Below are positions 51,066 to 58,869 of a stretch of DNA of 64,000 nt, piece after piece (position 1 is the stretch's first letter; every line of letters begins with the position of its first letter). This stretch comes from Kiritimatiellota bacterium B12222. Its GTDB lineage: Bacteria > Verrucomicrobiota > Kiritimatiellia > SS1-B-03-39 > UBA6053. Both the position numbers and the translations under genes were made by a program. Below the pieces are notes generated by a model that saw only the letters and a program-made list of their open reading frames with translations, searched no databases and was not told the DNA's origin. The stretch covers positions 1,674,001-1,738,000 of the forward strand of contig CP120722.1 in assembly GCA_029719485.1 (NCBI GenBank). Direction: 5' to 3'.

Positions 51066-51428
51066 TTATCTTCCTAACGATTCATCAATTAACCAATCCG
51101 CGCCTCTCTTCTCGGTGATTGAAGGGGTCCCATCATCATCAAAACTTACATATTGCCCCTTTTTAGCGACAAATCCCTTGGTTGTGGGAGTGTCTATGGA
51201 ATATGTCCCGTCCTCGTTGACGTGGACATAGAGAATCTTATTGTCCCATTTGAAGTCAAAGCTACGGTGTTGCGCACCGCCACTGCCGAGTCCATTCTTT
51301 GGAAGATAAAGATACAATTCATTGAATCTAAACTCTGACGCGCCGACAAACTCAACGCCTGATTTTTTTCCACAAGAGGTCAGCAAAAGCATGACGGGGA
51401 GAAGCAGGGTAATTGCGACTATTCTCAT
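51066..51428 (-). CDS. Cassette 14 lipoprotein
   Basis: 120 residues. Lipobox LLLTSC (cysteine about residue 19). The mature domain is beta-rich, with FKWDNKILYVHVNEDGTYSI and VAKKGQYVSFDDDGTPSI, similar in rhythm to small periplasmic binding modules. GGAGG precedes the ATG, a strong ribosome site. Function unknown. Confidence 0.76.
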   Translation of the reverse strand: MRIVAITLLLPVMLLLTSCGKKSGVEFVGASEFRFNELYLYLPKNGLGSGGAQHRSFDFKWDNKILYVHVNEDGTYSIDTPTTKGFVAKKGQYVSFDDDGTPSITEKRGADWLIDESLGR

Positions 51429-51441
51429 TTCTCCTCCATTT

Positions 51442-51497
51442 TGAACGTTACCCTGTCCTGATCGACGAAGGAGATTCGGACGAGGGGTATGGTTCTG
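51442..51497 (-). repeat. attC of cassette 13
   Basis: Class E variant: CCCTGTCCTGATCGACG/GGAGATTCGGACGAGGGG. Eight bases match the cassette start (GTTCTGCA). Confidence 0.88.
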
Positions 51498-51858
51498 CAT
51501 CTTCGTATTTATTGGGTTTCATCGCACACAAAGCGATGGTGGCACCGCCCCAAATCAAGGCAGTATGAAAAAGCGTGAAGAAGAATATGACTCCAAACCA
51601 TTCAAGGCCTTCCTTCCCCCCATAAATTGCCGCCCGAATGAACAGCATCATGCCTATAAGACTAAACAAGGCAATGAAAGCTGTTAGCGTACTGGTAAAT
51701 CTATCACGAATAAGGCGCGTCACACACACAGGAACGATTAAGGAGATCAAAGGAAAGAGGGTCCAGAAAGAAATCAGTTTGGATTGATTCTCGCGAATAT
51801 ACCAGATGGCGCTTACCAGCGACACCATGAGTAATCCAATTCTAATAATTTTAATCAT
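51448..51858 (-). CDS. Cassette 13 four-helix membrane protein
   Basis: 136 residues, about four membrane segments (IIRIGLLMVSLVSAIWYI, LISFWTLFPLISLIVPVCV, TLTAFIALFSLIGMMLFI, WFGVIFFFTLFHTALIWGG). The tail ESPSSIRTG comes from attC. Function unknown. Confidence 0.7.
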   Translation of the reverse strand: MIKIIRIGLLMVSLVSAIWYIRENQSKLISFWTLFPLISLIVPVCVTRLIRDRFTSTLTAFIALFSLIGMMLFIRAAIYGGKEGLEWFGVIFFFTLFHTALIWGGATIALCAMKPNKYEDAEPYPSSESPSSIRTG

Positions 51859-51865
51859 ATTTTGC

Positions 51866-51921
51866 AGAACGTCTAGGCAACCGGACCGTGTACTCGCGGT
51901 TCGGTTGGCCTTATGGTTGAC
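51866..51921 (-). repeat. attC of cassette 12
   Basis: Class C: CAACCGGACCGTGTAC/CGCGGTTCGGTTGGCC. Seven bases match the cassette start (GTTGACC). Confidence 0.9.
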
Positions 51922-52459
51922 CATGTACGATCTTAATTGGCAGTTCAACCCATTCATGAAACTTTTGCCCATTTTTTCGAATATATCCATTTACAGGTAT
52001 GGTGACTGTCGCTTTTTCTCCAACCCATTCTTCAAGATTTACCCCTTCCAATTCCAGTTTTCCTTTTACATTCACCATGGAACAACCGCAAGATAGAAGG
52101 TTTCCATCTTTAGATCGAGTAGAGCCATGTAACCTTTTCAAATGGTTTATATTGTCCGGGAAAACCCATTCAACTCCACCACTCCCTTCGGGACCTGTGT
52201 TGAGCTCCCACCCTAAAGAGTCAAAACCCGTAATCTCAAGAAAAACTTCTTCTTCCATAAGATTCACGAACAGGATATTTACTTCACCGATGCCGTCTCC
52301 CGTTGCGGTGACATTTGAGTTCACTTTAACAAAAATTCCGGTTTCTTTGGCTTTTGGGTCGGTGAGGATGGTTACACCTTCCTCCGACTCCCTTAGGCTG
52401 GATGTGGCGCATCCAGTAAGAAAAAGGATTGCCATCAGATAAGAAATTGCTGGTTTCAT
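51911..52459 (-). CDS. Cassette 12 lipoprotein
   Basis: 182 residues. Lipobox LFLTGC (cysteine about residue 17). The mature part looks like one Ig-like domain: GIFVKVNSNVTATGDGIGEV, FVNLMEEEVFLEITGFDSLG and VTIPVNGYIRKNGQKF. Possibly an envelope chaperone or cell-surface module; unknown. Start at 52459 gives the signal peptide. Confidence 0.75.
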   Translation of the reverse strand: MKPAISYLMAILFLTGCATSSLRESEEGVTILTDPKAKETGIFVKVNSNVTATGDGIGEVNILFVNLMEEEVFLEITGFDSLGWELNTGPEGSGGVEWVFPDNINHLKRLHGSTRSKDGNLLSCGCSMVNVKGKLELEGVNLEEWVGEKATVTIPVNGYIRKNGQKFHEWVELPIKIVHGQP

Positions 52460-52465
52460 TTTAAC

Positions 52466-52522
52466 GGTCAACGTCACCCTGATGGGGCCGAGTTCACGAG
52501 GTTCCATCGAGGGTTTTGTTCT
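52466..52522 (-). repeat. attC of cassette 11 (interrupted cassette)
   Basis: Unclassed: CACCCTGATGGGGCCGAG/GAGGTTCCATCGAGGG. Five bases match the cassette start at 54336 (GTTCT), so the two sides of the IS still belong together. Confidence 0.82.
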
Positions 52523-52719
52523 GCTTGGATTTTTCATCCCAGCGATTCCAGTATTTGTGACAAGCATCACATAGTTGCTCGAATGTGATAGATTCCCCAT
52601 TGTCCAACGACAACGAAAATGAATCGAAATCCAATTCTAAAGTTCCAAGAGTAGTAATTATATTCACTGGGAGATCTTCCGAATCTGTACTTAGTATCTC
52701 GGTTTCGACTTTCGATATA
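52494..52719 (-). pseudogene. Cassette 11 gene, 3' part cut off by IS3 element
   Basis: Encodes the C-terminal half of the split gene: SKVETEILSTDSEDLPVNII, then LDFDSFSLSLDNGESITFEQ and LCDACHKYWNRWDEKSKQ, ending at a TGA inside attC. The frame joins the 5' part exactly when the IS and one ATA copy are removed. No family recognised; acidic and soluble. Confidence 0.85.
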
Positions 52720-52797
52720 TGCGCTTACCCCCAAAAACAGGACCAGGGTCTTAGATAGGATCTGTAGCCCAGATATGGTACAAACAAAGGGAAAACC

Positions 52798-53076
52798 ATG
52801 GGTAACAAACGCAGAAAATTCTCTAATGACTTTAAGGCTCGTATAGCCATCGAAGCTCTGAAGGGTCTAAAAACCACAGCACAAATCGCCGCCGAACATA
52901 AGTTGCATCCCACGCAAGTAACGGCATGGAAATCGCAACTTCGAGATTCTGCATCAGGGGTGTTCTCGTCATCGACTTCGACAGAAAGCAAAAATGAAGA
53001 GCAGCTCACCGCCCCCCTGTATGAGGAGATCGGTCGACTGAAGATGGATATAAAGTGGCTTGAAAAAAAGTTATAA
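52798..53076 (+). CDS. IS3-family transposase OrfA
   Basis: 92 residues. An HTH_Tnp_1-type helix-turn-helix (RRKFSNDFKARIAIEALKGL, then TTAQIAAEHKLHPTQVTAWK) and a C-terminal leucine-zipper-like helix. At its end the run AAAAAAAG (53063-53070) is a -1 slippage site leading into OrfB. Confidence 0.92.
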   Translation: MGNKRRKFSNDFKARIAIEALKGLKTTAQIAAEHKLHPTQVTAWKSQLRDSASGVFSSSTSTESKNEEQLTAPLYEEIGRLKMDIKWLEKKL

Positions 53077-53918
53077 GCCTTCCTGTTTCTGAACGCAGAA
53101 GCTGGATCGGTCCTGATTCAAAGATTTCGATCCGTCGTCAATGTCGGCTGGCTCAGATTCCTCGTTCAGGCTATTATGCCAAACTCGTCCCTGACACGGA
53201 ACTCAATCTCGAGCTGATGCGACAGATAGATGAACGTTATTTGAAGCACCCTGAATATGGGGTGCCTCGAATGACTGACTGGCTAAAATCGGAAGGATAC
53301 AAAATTAATAAAAAGCGAATATATCGTCTGATGCGGAAGATGGGGATCTATGCCATTACCCCCGGGCCGCACACCAGTCGGCCGGCACCGGAAAACAAAA
53401 TATACCCGTATTTATTGAGGAATGTTCCGATCGAACGAGTAAATCAGGTATGGAGTACCGACATAACCTACATTCCCATGCGCAAGGGATACCTGTATCT
53501 CTCTGCGGTAATGGATTGGTATAGTCGCTATGTGTTGGCTTGGAATGTATCCAACACGATGGAAGCAGGGTTTTGCACCTCCACCTTAAACCGAGCCCTT
53601 GAATATGGGGTACCGGAAATCTTTAATACGGACCAGGGCAGCCAATTCACGAGCGATGAATTTACCGGTACACTGAAAGAAAAAGATATATTAATCAGCA
53701 TGGATGGGAGAGGCCGTGCGTTGGACAATGTATACATCGAACGCCTTTGGTGGACGTTGAAATATGAAAATGTTTATCCCAAGGTGTATGAAACAGGAGA
53801 AGACTTATACGAGGGACTGGAGACATATTTTCGATACTACAATCATGAAAGAGACCATTCATCCCTGGGGAAGAAAACCCCATCAGAGATATATATTGCA
53901 GGAAACGGATTGATATGA
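53064..53918 (+). CDS. IS3-family transposase OrfB (via -1 frameshift)
   Basis: About 284 residues when read from the slippage site; the first ATG in frame is at 53217. HTH_21-like region (YLKHPEYGVPRMTDWLKSEG), then the rve integrase core with the DDE triad: D in STDITYIPMRKGYLYLS, D in FNTDQGSQFTSDEF and E in NVYIERLWWTLKYE. The reading frame is intact, so the element may be active. OrfA stop is in the 0 frame directly after the slip site. Confidence 0.9.
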   Translation, partial: KKVISLPVSERRSWIGPDSKISIRRQCRLAQIPRSGYYAKLVPDTELNLELMRQIDERYLKHPEYGVPRMTDWLKSEGYKINKKRIYRLMRKMGIYAITPGPHTSRPAPENKIYPYLLRNVPIERVNQVWSTDITYIPMRKGYLYLSAVMDWYSRYVLAWNVSNTMEAGFCTSTLNRALEYGVPEIFNTDQGSQFTSDEFTGTLKEKDILISMDGRGRALDNVYIERLWWTLKYENVYPKVYETGEDLYEGLETYFRYYNHERDHSSLGKKTPSEIYIAGNGLI

Positions 53919-53927
53919 GAAAAGAAA

Positions 53928-54006
53928 TTCAATGCGCCGATTCATTCCACCCTCAGCCCTTCGGGCTGCCCCTCCGGGGACGGGTTACATGAATCGGCGC
54001 ATTGAA
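53928..54006. repeat. Large hairpin inside the IS
   Basis: Perfect 18-base arms TTCAATGCGCCGATTCAT (53928-53945) and its inverse (53989-54006) enclose smaller hairpins CAGCCCTTCGGGCTG and CCCCTCCGGGG. It lies between orfB and the right terminal repeat, with no coding role. Confidence 0.8.
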
Positions 54007-54104
54007 AGAAAGGCTGGCACCGAGGCCGGTCGAATTAAAACAAACCGGGCTCAGGCTCTATCTAAGAAACTCGGTCCCGTGGTCGGGATTTGGGGGCAAG
54101 CGCA

Positions 54105-54325
54105 ATATGCTCTGGGTCATCTGTTATTTGATCCTCTTCCCAGATCTTCATTGAGAGCTTTGTACAATTTTTGAGATGAACGAAAATGATGTCGCCATCA
54201 TCAGAGAACATGGTTCGCAAATATTTGATATCTACACAGATATCAATGTCACCTGGCACAGATCCTTCAATCAATCCGATTCCTCCATCGTGGAGTATAT
54301 TCCAAATTTCGATTCTAGGATTCAT
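54105..54325 (-). pseudogene. Cassette 11 gene, 5' part
   Basis: Starts at ATG 54325 with NPRIEIWNILHDGGIGLIEG, then DIDICVDIKYLRTMFSDDGD and KNCTKLSMKIWEEDQITDDP. With the 3' part it restores a 147-residue soluble acidic protein (444 bases). Truncated by the IS; the remaining frame runs into IS sequence. Confidence 0.85.
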
Positions 54326-54333
54326 TGCAAGTG

Positions 54334-54387
54334 TAGAACGTTTAGATGAGCGGACGGAGGCACGACGTTCGCTCAATATTTTGGTTA
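54334..54387 (-). repeat. attC of cassette 10
   Basis: Class F: GATGAGCGGACGGAGG/CGACGTTCGCTC. Five bases match the cassette start (GTTAT). Confidence 0.88.
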
Positions 54388-54408
54388 TGGATGCACCATT
54401 TTAAGAAT

Positions 54409-54840
54409 TTATAGTTCGTGATATTCATACCAAGCCACTCCCGACTTATTTTCGTAGAGTAATACGTCAAATCCAGAAGATGTCACCTTAAGGAAACATA
54501 GATCAGGTTCTATTATGATTTTAGGAAAAGCGCTTGCCAAGTATCTTGGTGCGAGCTCAAAGGTGTATGACTTCTCCCATTTTTCGAAAGGGATTTCCTT
54601 AAGCTCATTGACTTTTACAAGGTTCTGGAGGTCCATAAGACTTATTATAAAACCAAATTCTGCGGAGCCTTCTGCAAATAGAATTCCTTGATCCACATCC
54701 TTGTAAATAAGTTCAGCAGAAATTGGTAATTCACCGAGCAGGGATTTAAAAACGGCAGCCTCGCTCGGATTGCAGTACTTAAATGTAAGTGCTCCAGCCA
54801 CAATAGTCACAACCAGAATTTGAATTTCCCCTTTTTTCAT
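54409..54840 (-). CDS. Cassette 10 membrane-anchored protein
   Basis: 143 residues. A short hydrophobic N-terminus (IQILVVTIVAGALTFKYC) and an alpha/beta domain with GFIISLMDLQNLVKVNELKE and FDVLLYENKSGVAWYEYHEL. Start at 54840. Function unknown. Confidence 0.7.
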   Translation of the reverse strand: MKKGEIQILVVTIVAGALTFKYCNPSEAAVFKSLLGELPISAELIYKDVDQGILFAEGSAEFGFIISLMDLQNLVKVNELKEIPFEKWEKSYTFELAPRYLASAFPKIIIEPDLCFLKVTSSGFDVLLYENKSGVAWYEYHEL

Positions 54841-54845
54841 ATCTC

Positions 54846-54902
54846 TATAACATCTAGGCAACCGGACCGACGGAGGAGGTTCGGTTGGCCTTATGGTTGA
54901 AC
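54846..54902 (-). repeat. attC of cassette 9
   Basis: Class C with a changed core (AACATC instead of AACGTC), which alters the R' box next to the cleavage site. Seven bases match the cassette start (GTTGAAC). Confidence 0.85.
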
Positions 54903-55477
54903 GTTTGAGGCATCATCCCGCTATCATGTCTTTTTTGAATAGATTTTTGATACCACCAATCAGCAAAATCTGGATTAACCATGCCCTCGACCGGATCATC
55001 CACTTGGAAAGGTGGGGCATCCGGATACATCATTCGAATATACCCGCTCATCATAAATAATGGATATCCTCGAATAAGACCGGTTCTGGAATCCTCAATC
55101 ACAACTGACAGTCGGGAGAAATCCTGAAATCCGCTTTGTAGTGATGATATGAGTTTGGTTCGAGTTAACGGGTCTACTTCCTCATCAATTGTTTGCATCA
55201 ATGCTTCATGAGCTGGTTCTCCAAGCTCTCTCAAAGCAATCGGAAGGTAGCAGTATCGTCTGCTCCACGGACCATGACGTCTTAGACTCCTGATGATAGG
55301 TTGGATGGTTCTAGGGCCAACTTCAATAATACGGTCACAAGCGCGTCTGCTGGGTTCCTCTCCTTTGGGTTCTACAAATGCAATCGATTTGACAACTATC
55401 GTTGGCCAAGCAGCCCAGGCCATCACCAAAGAAAACGCCAGGATGCCGATGGTGATGATTGGCTTTTTAGGTTTCAT
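54854..55477 (-). CDS. Cassette 9 HEAT-like periplasmic protein
   Basis: 207 residues. One N-terminal membrane segment (IITIGILAFSLVMAWAAWP), then helical repeats: RACDRIIEVGPRTIQPIIRS and LRELGEPAHEALMQTIDEEV, consistent with HEAT repeats. The C-terminus runs into attC (NRTSSVGPVA). Possible scaffold. Confidence 0.75.
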   Translation of the reverse strand: MKPKKPIITIGILAFSLVMAWAAWPTIVVKSIAFVEPKGEEPSRRACDRIIEVGPRTIQPIIRSLRRHGPWSRRYCYLPIALRELGEPAHEALMQTIDEEVDPLTRTKLISSLQSGFQDFSRLSVVIEDSRTGLIRGYPLFMMSGYIRMMYPDAPPFQVDDPVEGMVNPDFADWWYQKSIQKRHDSGMMPQTFNHKANRTSSVGPVA

Positions 55478-55482
55478 AGGAG

Positions 55483-55537
55483 TTCAACGTAGCTCTGACC
55501 GGACGGAGGTACGACGTTCGGTCTAGAGGCATTGTTC
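55483..55537 (-). repeat. attC of cassette 8
   Basis: Unclassed: TCTGACCGGACGGAGG/CGACGTTCGGTCTAGA. Eight bases match the cassette start (GTTCTTAG). Confidence 0.86.
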
Positions 55538-55885
55538 TTAGTGTTGCATTCGTACCTTCACGCTCTTAACATCATTTAGCTCCATTGTTCTAATTGAAGA
55601 ATCTTTTTTGTAGTCAAGGTAATGAAAGTAAATTTCCGTTCCGTCTTTCTTTATAATCGTAAATCTAGCTGACCACTCAGTGAAACCCCCGAGATCCTTG
55701 AAGAGTTCTTCCAGTGTTGTTCTATTACCAGGGAAAACTTCAACACTACGAACCTTCATCAGTTGGATAGCGCGGAGTTCACCGGAAACAACAATCCCAT
55801 TATCGGGTTTATCTTTCGGTTCACCCGCCATACAAGTAATCGCGACAAGTGCCGCAAATGTGAATTTTATGATCTTCGTTTTCAT
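55538..55885 (-). CDS. Cassette 8 secreted protein
   Basis: 115 residues. Signal peptide KFTFAALVAITCMA, then one beta-rich domain (IQLMKVRSVEVFPGNRTTLE, FTIIKKDGTEIYFHYLDYKK). Function unknown. Confidence 0.72.
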   Translation of the reverse strand: MKTKIIKFTFAALVAITCMAGEPKDKPDNGIVVSGELRAIQLMKVRSVEVFPGNRTTLEELFKDLGGFTEWSARFTIIKKDGTEIYFHYLDYKKDSSIRTMELNDVKSVKVRMQH

Positions 55886-55898
55886 CTTATTTCATCCT

Positions 55899-55952
55899 AA
55901 GAACGTTATCCTGTCCGGACCGAGGAACGAGGTTCGGACGAGGAAATGGTTA
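55899..55952 (-). repeat. attC of cassette 7
   Basis: Class E: CCTGTCCGGACCGAGG/CGAGGTTCGGACGAGG. Seven bases match the cassette start (GTTAAGC). Confidence 0.88.
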
Positions 55953-56271
55953 AGCCGACAATCGTTGCAAAAAAGTGAAAACCAACGACCCAAAGGATTA
56001 CCTTCAAGCAAAAACTGTAAACATGACTTTCTGTTCTTCTTAACCTTTCTGAATATTCGTAACGATTCCAAAGCTGGGACGCATGCTTCCTTAAGGAATC
56101 TGGGTTATCCGATAGGATTTCTTGTTGATGGTACATATACAATTCTGAAATTGAGGGATTTCCTGAATTTTTTGGATCAATTTGCTGATATTCTTTAAGC
56201 ATGAAGACCGTAATCGCTGCTATAAGCAGATCAGCGACAATCGTCAGGATTAGGATCGTTCTTTTATTCAT
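55906..56271 (-). CDS. Cassette 7 two-helix membrane protein
   Basis: 121 residues. Membrane segments ILILTIVADLLIAAITVFML and VILWVVGFHFFATIVGLTI, separated by a polar helical loop. The tail EPRSSVRTG is translated attC. Function unknown. Confidence 0.7.
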   Translation of the reverse strand: MNKRTILILTIVADLLIAAITVFMLKEYQQIDPKNSGNPSISELYMYHQQEILSDNPDSLRKHASQLWNRYEYSERLRRTESHVYSFCLKVILWVVGFHFFATIVGLTISSSEPRSSVRTG

Positions 56272-56274
56272 TAG

Positions 56275-56331
56275 CTTAACGTCTTAAACCACCGGACGGA
56301 GGTACGACGTTCGGTGGGTTTTATTGTTCTG
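56275..56331 (-). repeat. attC of cassette 6
   Basis: Class B: CCACCGGACGGAGG/CGACGTTCGGTGGG. Seven bases match the cassette start (GTTCTGC). Confidence 0.9.
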
Positions 56332-56785
56332 CTTCGTTTTCATTTCCATCTTCGATCATGATTACCTTGTGAGAATACGCCTCTATTAGAGCTTTTAAGG
56401 AATCGCTCCCACCGTATGGAAACGAGAATGGTTCGAACACGAGATAGCCGTATCCGTCATTTCTGACTTCTATCTTTTCAAGTGAATACTCGCCTGAGTA
56501 GATTGCCTCGATCATCGATTCAAAATCCCATGGTGTGACCAAGCTAGGGTCAGTGAACCTCTGAGGAACAGGTGTCGACTGCCATCGATTCATCCATTCT
56601 TCCTTTTCTTGTTCTGTCGGCCACCAAAAGGTTTTGAGCTCGGAATCGGAAAAGTGCTCTAACCAATCTTCCCCCGATCTTTGAGTTTTTTCGGTCTTAT
56701 CGGATTTGAATCCATCGAAAGCCGCAGACAACCGATTGAAGCTATCTTCGTCTTGGATTTCAAATTTGAGAAAGAATTCGTTCAT
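56321..56785 (-). CDS. Cassette 6 acidic cytoplasmic protein
   Basis: 154 residues, no signal or membrane segment. Ends are acidic (IEDGNENEAEQ) and the centre has PQRFTDPSLVTPWDFESMIE and VRNDGYGYLVFEPFSFPYGG. The size, charge and fold pattern recall small immunity-type or antitoxin-like proteins, but no family was recognised. Start at 56785 avoids read-through from attC. Confidence 0.72.
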   Translation of the reverse strand: MNEFFLKFEIQDEDSFNRLSAAFDGFKSDKTEKTQRSGEDWLEHFSDSELKTFWWPTEQEKEEWMNRWQSTPVPQRFTDPSLVTPWDFESMIEAIYSGEYSLEKIEVRNDGYGYLVFEPFSFPYGGSDSLKALIEAYSHKVIMIEDGNENEAEQ

Positions 56786-56794
56786 TCTATTTTC

Positions 56795-56851
56795 GCAGAA
56801 CGTCGAGATGTGCGGACCGAGTACTCTCGGTTCGCACAATTTTATTGTTGG
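56795..56851 (-). repeat. attC of cassette 5
   Basis: Near class A/F: GATGTGCGGACCGAGTAC/CTCGGTTCGCACA. Seven bases match the cassette start (GTTGGGC). Confidence 0.88.
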
Positions 56852-57168
56852 GCTTTGGTGTCTTTGCCATTTATTAAGTCGATTGGTAAAAAAACAGTAT
56901 CCGAAATTATGGATATCGGGATATCCAGTGTAAAAAATAAAAACCCAAGAATACGTTCATCTAATCTCATCTTTCTTCCACCATTCCAGTGGTCTCCGGT
57001 TCTCGAATCAGGATCTAAGCTGGATTTAATAGCAGAGAAATCATTTCGTGTGGCAGGATAAGGCTGTTTGGGTGCACTACCTGATAGGCTTGTACGTTCA
57101 TATATTGTGGAGCAACCCGTTAAAATCAGAATCAACCCTAGCGATAAGGAGGTGTGTATTTTTTTCAT
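56842..57168 (-). CDS. Cassette 5 YceK-like lipoprotein
   Basis: 108 residues. Lipobox LILTGC (cysteine about residue 19), then QPYPATRNDFSAIKSSL and LDIPISIISDTVFLPIDLIN, the two signatures of the YceK/DUF1375 lipoprotein family (YPAT and D.P.S...DT..LP.D). Probably anchored in the envelope; family function unknown. Confidence 0.82.
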   Translation of the reverse strand: MKKIHTSLSLGLILILTGCSTIYERTSLSGSAPKQPYPATRNDFSAIKSSLDPDSRTGDHWNGGRKMRLDERILGFLFFTLDIPISIISDTVFLPIDLINGKDTKAQQ

Positions 57169-57177
57169 TTCATTTGC

Positions 57178-57235
57178 GCCCAACGTTTAACTGAGCGGAC
57201 CGAGTACTCTCGGTTCGCTCAAGATTTTTGTTAGC
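57178..57235 (-). repeat. attC of cassette 4
   Basis: Class F: ACTGAGCGGACCGAGTAC/CTCGGTTCGCTCA. Seven bases match the cassette start (GTTAGCA). Confidence 0.9.
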
Positions 57236-57243
57236 AATTTTCA

Positions 57244-57678
57244 TCACATCTCCGTCAGAACAAGCCAATCTGATAGTACGCTCGCACCGGTCAATGGATT
57301 TGTGTATTTCACCCTCAGTTTCTGCAGGGTCTTAAGTTCTGCTCCGTTTAGGTACGCGCCCGGATGAATGCGATGAACATAGACCCCCCGTGCTTTGAGC
57401 TTCACGGTATATGGATCAATGCCGGGCGCATACAAAAAGGATTTTCGCGCAGTTTCGCCCTCTGTTGTGACCGCCTCTATCTCGAAATACTTATCGCAGT
57501 TGCCGGCCCCTTCGACTGGAATCTCAAGCTCAACTGGCGCTTTGGAAGCGTTCCGAAAGGTAAGCTCGATCATTCCCGGATCGTTGGATCTCCCCAGTTC
57601 AAGCGTCAGGCTATCAGAAGCGGCAGCAACATGACACAGAGCGAACAATAGCGTTGTGAATATCAATATGTTCTTCAT
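57244..57678 (-). CDS. Cassette 4 secreted Ig-like protein
   Basis: 144 residues. Signal peptide ILIFTTLLFALCHVAAA, then an Ig-like domain: GMIELTFRNASKAPVELEIP, VKLKARGVYVHRIHPG and LRVKYTNPLTGASVLSDWLV. Similar architecture to cassette 37. AGGAGG stands before the ATG, and the GC content is higher than in its neighbours. Function unknown. Confidence 0.76.
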   Translation of the reverse strand: MKNILIFTTLLFALCHVAAASDSLTLELGRSNDPGMIELTFRNASKAPVELEIPVEGAGNCDKYFEIEAVTTEGETARKSFLYAPGIDPYTVKLKARGVYVHRIHPGAYLNGAELKTLQKLRVKYTNPLTGASVLSDWLVLTEM

Positions 57679-57689
57679 CTAATCCTCCT

Positions 57690-57745
57690 GCTAACGTTTA
57701 AATGAGCGGATCGAGGTACGAGATTCGCTCTATGATTTTGTTGAC
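57690..57745 (-). repeat. attC of cassette 3
   Basis: Class F: AATGAGCGGATCGAGG/CGAGATTCGCTC. Six bases match the cassette start (GTTGAC). Confidence 0.9.
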
Positions 57746-57766
57746 GGGATAAAGTTACAGATACAT

Positions 57767-58171
57767 TTATGGGGCGGGGAGATATCTGGTTTCTACCCAG
57801 AAATTTGGTAGGTTTTCGCATTCGTTTCTAAATTCAGAAAACTCCAACTGAAACAGTTCGCAAAATGACTCTAGTATTTCATTTTCTCTTTCTTTTAGAA
57901 TGAATCTTTCTTTTAAATGTTCATCATATCGAGTTACCAGATGCTCGACATCCTTGATGTTAATACCATGCGCAGTGAGTGCTTCATCGCTTTTAGACAA
58001 TTCGTTCAGCTTTCGAAGAACACATTGAATTTGTTTATCATCCTCATTCAGAATGAATGTAATTTGAATCGACTGGGAAAAGTCTGTTTTGGGTTGCGTC
58101 TGAGCTTTTTTTGGGGGGGCATGTACACACCCAACCAAGAAGATAAATAACATTAGTGGTGTGATACGCAT
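57767..58171 (-). CDS. Cassette 3 lipoprotein
   Basis: 134 residues. Lipobox IFLVGC (cysteine about residue 15), a proline/lysine linker (VHAPPKKAQTQPKTD), then a helical domain (IQCVLRKLNELSKSDEALTA, HLKERFILKERENEILESF). Function unknown. Confidence 0.74.
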   Translation of the reverse strand: MRITPLMLFIFLVGCVHAPPKKAQTQPKTDFSQSIQITFILNEDDKQIQCVLRKLNELSKSDEALTAHGINIKDVEHLVTRYDEHLKERFILKERENEILESFCELFQLEFSEFRNECENLPNFWVETRYLPAP

Positions 58172-58185
58172 GATATTATATGGTT

Positions 58186-58240
58186 AGTCAACGTTTAGCT
58201 GTCCGGACTGAGGCACGAAGTTCGGACAAGTGAATAGTTC
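58186..58240 (-). repeat. attC of cassette 2
   Basis: Class E variant: CTGTCCGGACTGAGG/CGAAGTTCGGACAAG. Seven bases match the cassette start (GTTCTGC). Confidence 0.88.
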
Positions 58241-58249
58241 TGCATGATT

Positions 58250-58735
58250 TCAATTTTTAAAGGGACTCAATTCCAGGCGTGAAGCAAAAACATCACCGTA
58301 TTCTATTTGGCCATCTTTCAAGATGTATGGGAAAATCACACTTACGCTATATCCGTCACGATGATTTAAATCTATCTGTATGGCGTCCATTTTCTTATTC
58401 ATTCCCGGAGGAGTAATTCGAACATCGTAGACAATTGCTGTAGCCTTTAGTTTACTTTCCTTTGCCTCATTCGCAAAGCCTTGTCTCAAAAGCTTGATTA
58501 GATCTATAGACGGTGGTTGCTCTCTACCATCCGATGCGCCAACGTGAACAACCTCACCAGAAGTGATCATCTTTCCTCCAAATGGAAGGAACTCTCCATG
58601 TTCTCGAAGCATTTTTTCTGCAAACGGCAATATTTCGTTCATCAGATTTTCACATTCTTCTTTCGGGGTTTGCATATCTTGAGCTTTAGCGGTGATACTG
58701 AGGATGAAAAATAAGATGAAAGATAGAAATTTCAT
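58250..58735 (-). CDS. Cassette 2 secreted protein
   Basis: 161 residues. Signal peptide FLSFILFFILSITAKA, then an alpha/beta domain with TAIVYDVRITPPGMNKKMDA and IQIDLNHRDGYSVSVIFPYI, reminiscent of small SnoaL- or cystatin-like folds. Function unknown. Confidence 0.74.
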   Translation of the reverse strand: MKFLSFILFFILSITAKAQDMQTPKEECENLMNEILPFAEKMLREHGEFLPFGGKMITSGEVVHVGASDGREQPPSIDLIKLLRQGFANEAKESKLKATAIVYDVRITPPGMNKKMDAIQIDLNHRDGYSVSVIFPYILKDGQIEYGDVFASRLELSPFKN

Positions 58736-58743
58736 TTTTTTAG

Positions 58744-58800
58744 CAGAACGTTTAAGGCAACTGGACCGACGTAGGAGGTTCAGTTGGCCATATTGTTCTG
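58744..58800 (-). repeat. attC of cassette 1
   Basis: Class C: CAACTGGACCGACG/GGAGGTTCAGTTGGCC. Seven bases (GTTCTGT) match the sequence at the attI junction, which fixes the boundary of the first cassette. Confidence 0.92.
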
Positions 58801-58869
58801 TTTAGTATTTTTTGGTCTCCATGTCTCGGCTTAAATTATTTTTTCATTGAAAGCCTACGCATTTAAAAA

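Larger units (their letters stand above)
52720..54104 (+). mobile_element. IS3-family insertion sequence
   Basis: 1385 bases. Imperfect terminal repeats: TGCGCTTACCCCCAAAAACA on the left and, inverted, TGCGCTTGCCCCCAAATCCC on the right, with homology running about 37 bases to CTTAGAT. Flanked by a direct ATA, a 3-base duplication typical of the family. It carries orfA and orfB with a frameshift site, in the opposite direction to the cassette genes. Confidence 0.92.

Noticed and set aside
53932..54174. 80-codon frame in the right part of the IS
   Set aside because: It spans the hairpin and the terminal repeat and leaves the IS, so it cannot be a gene of the element.
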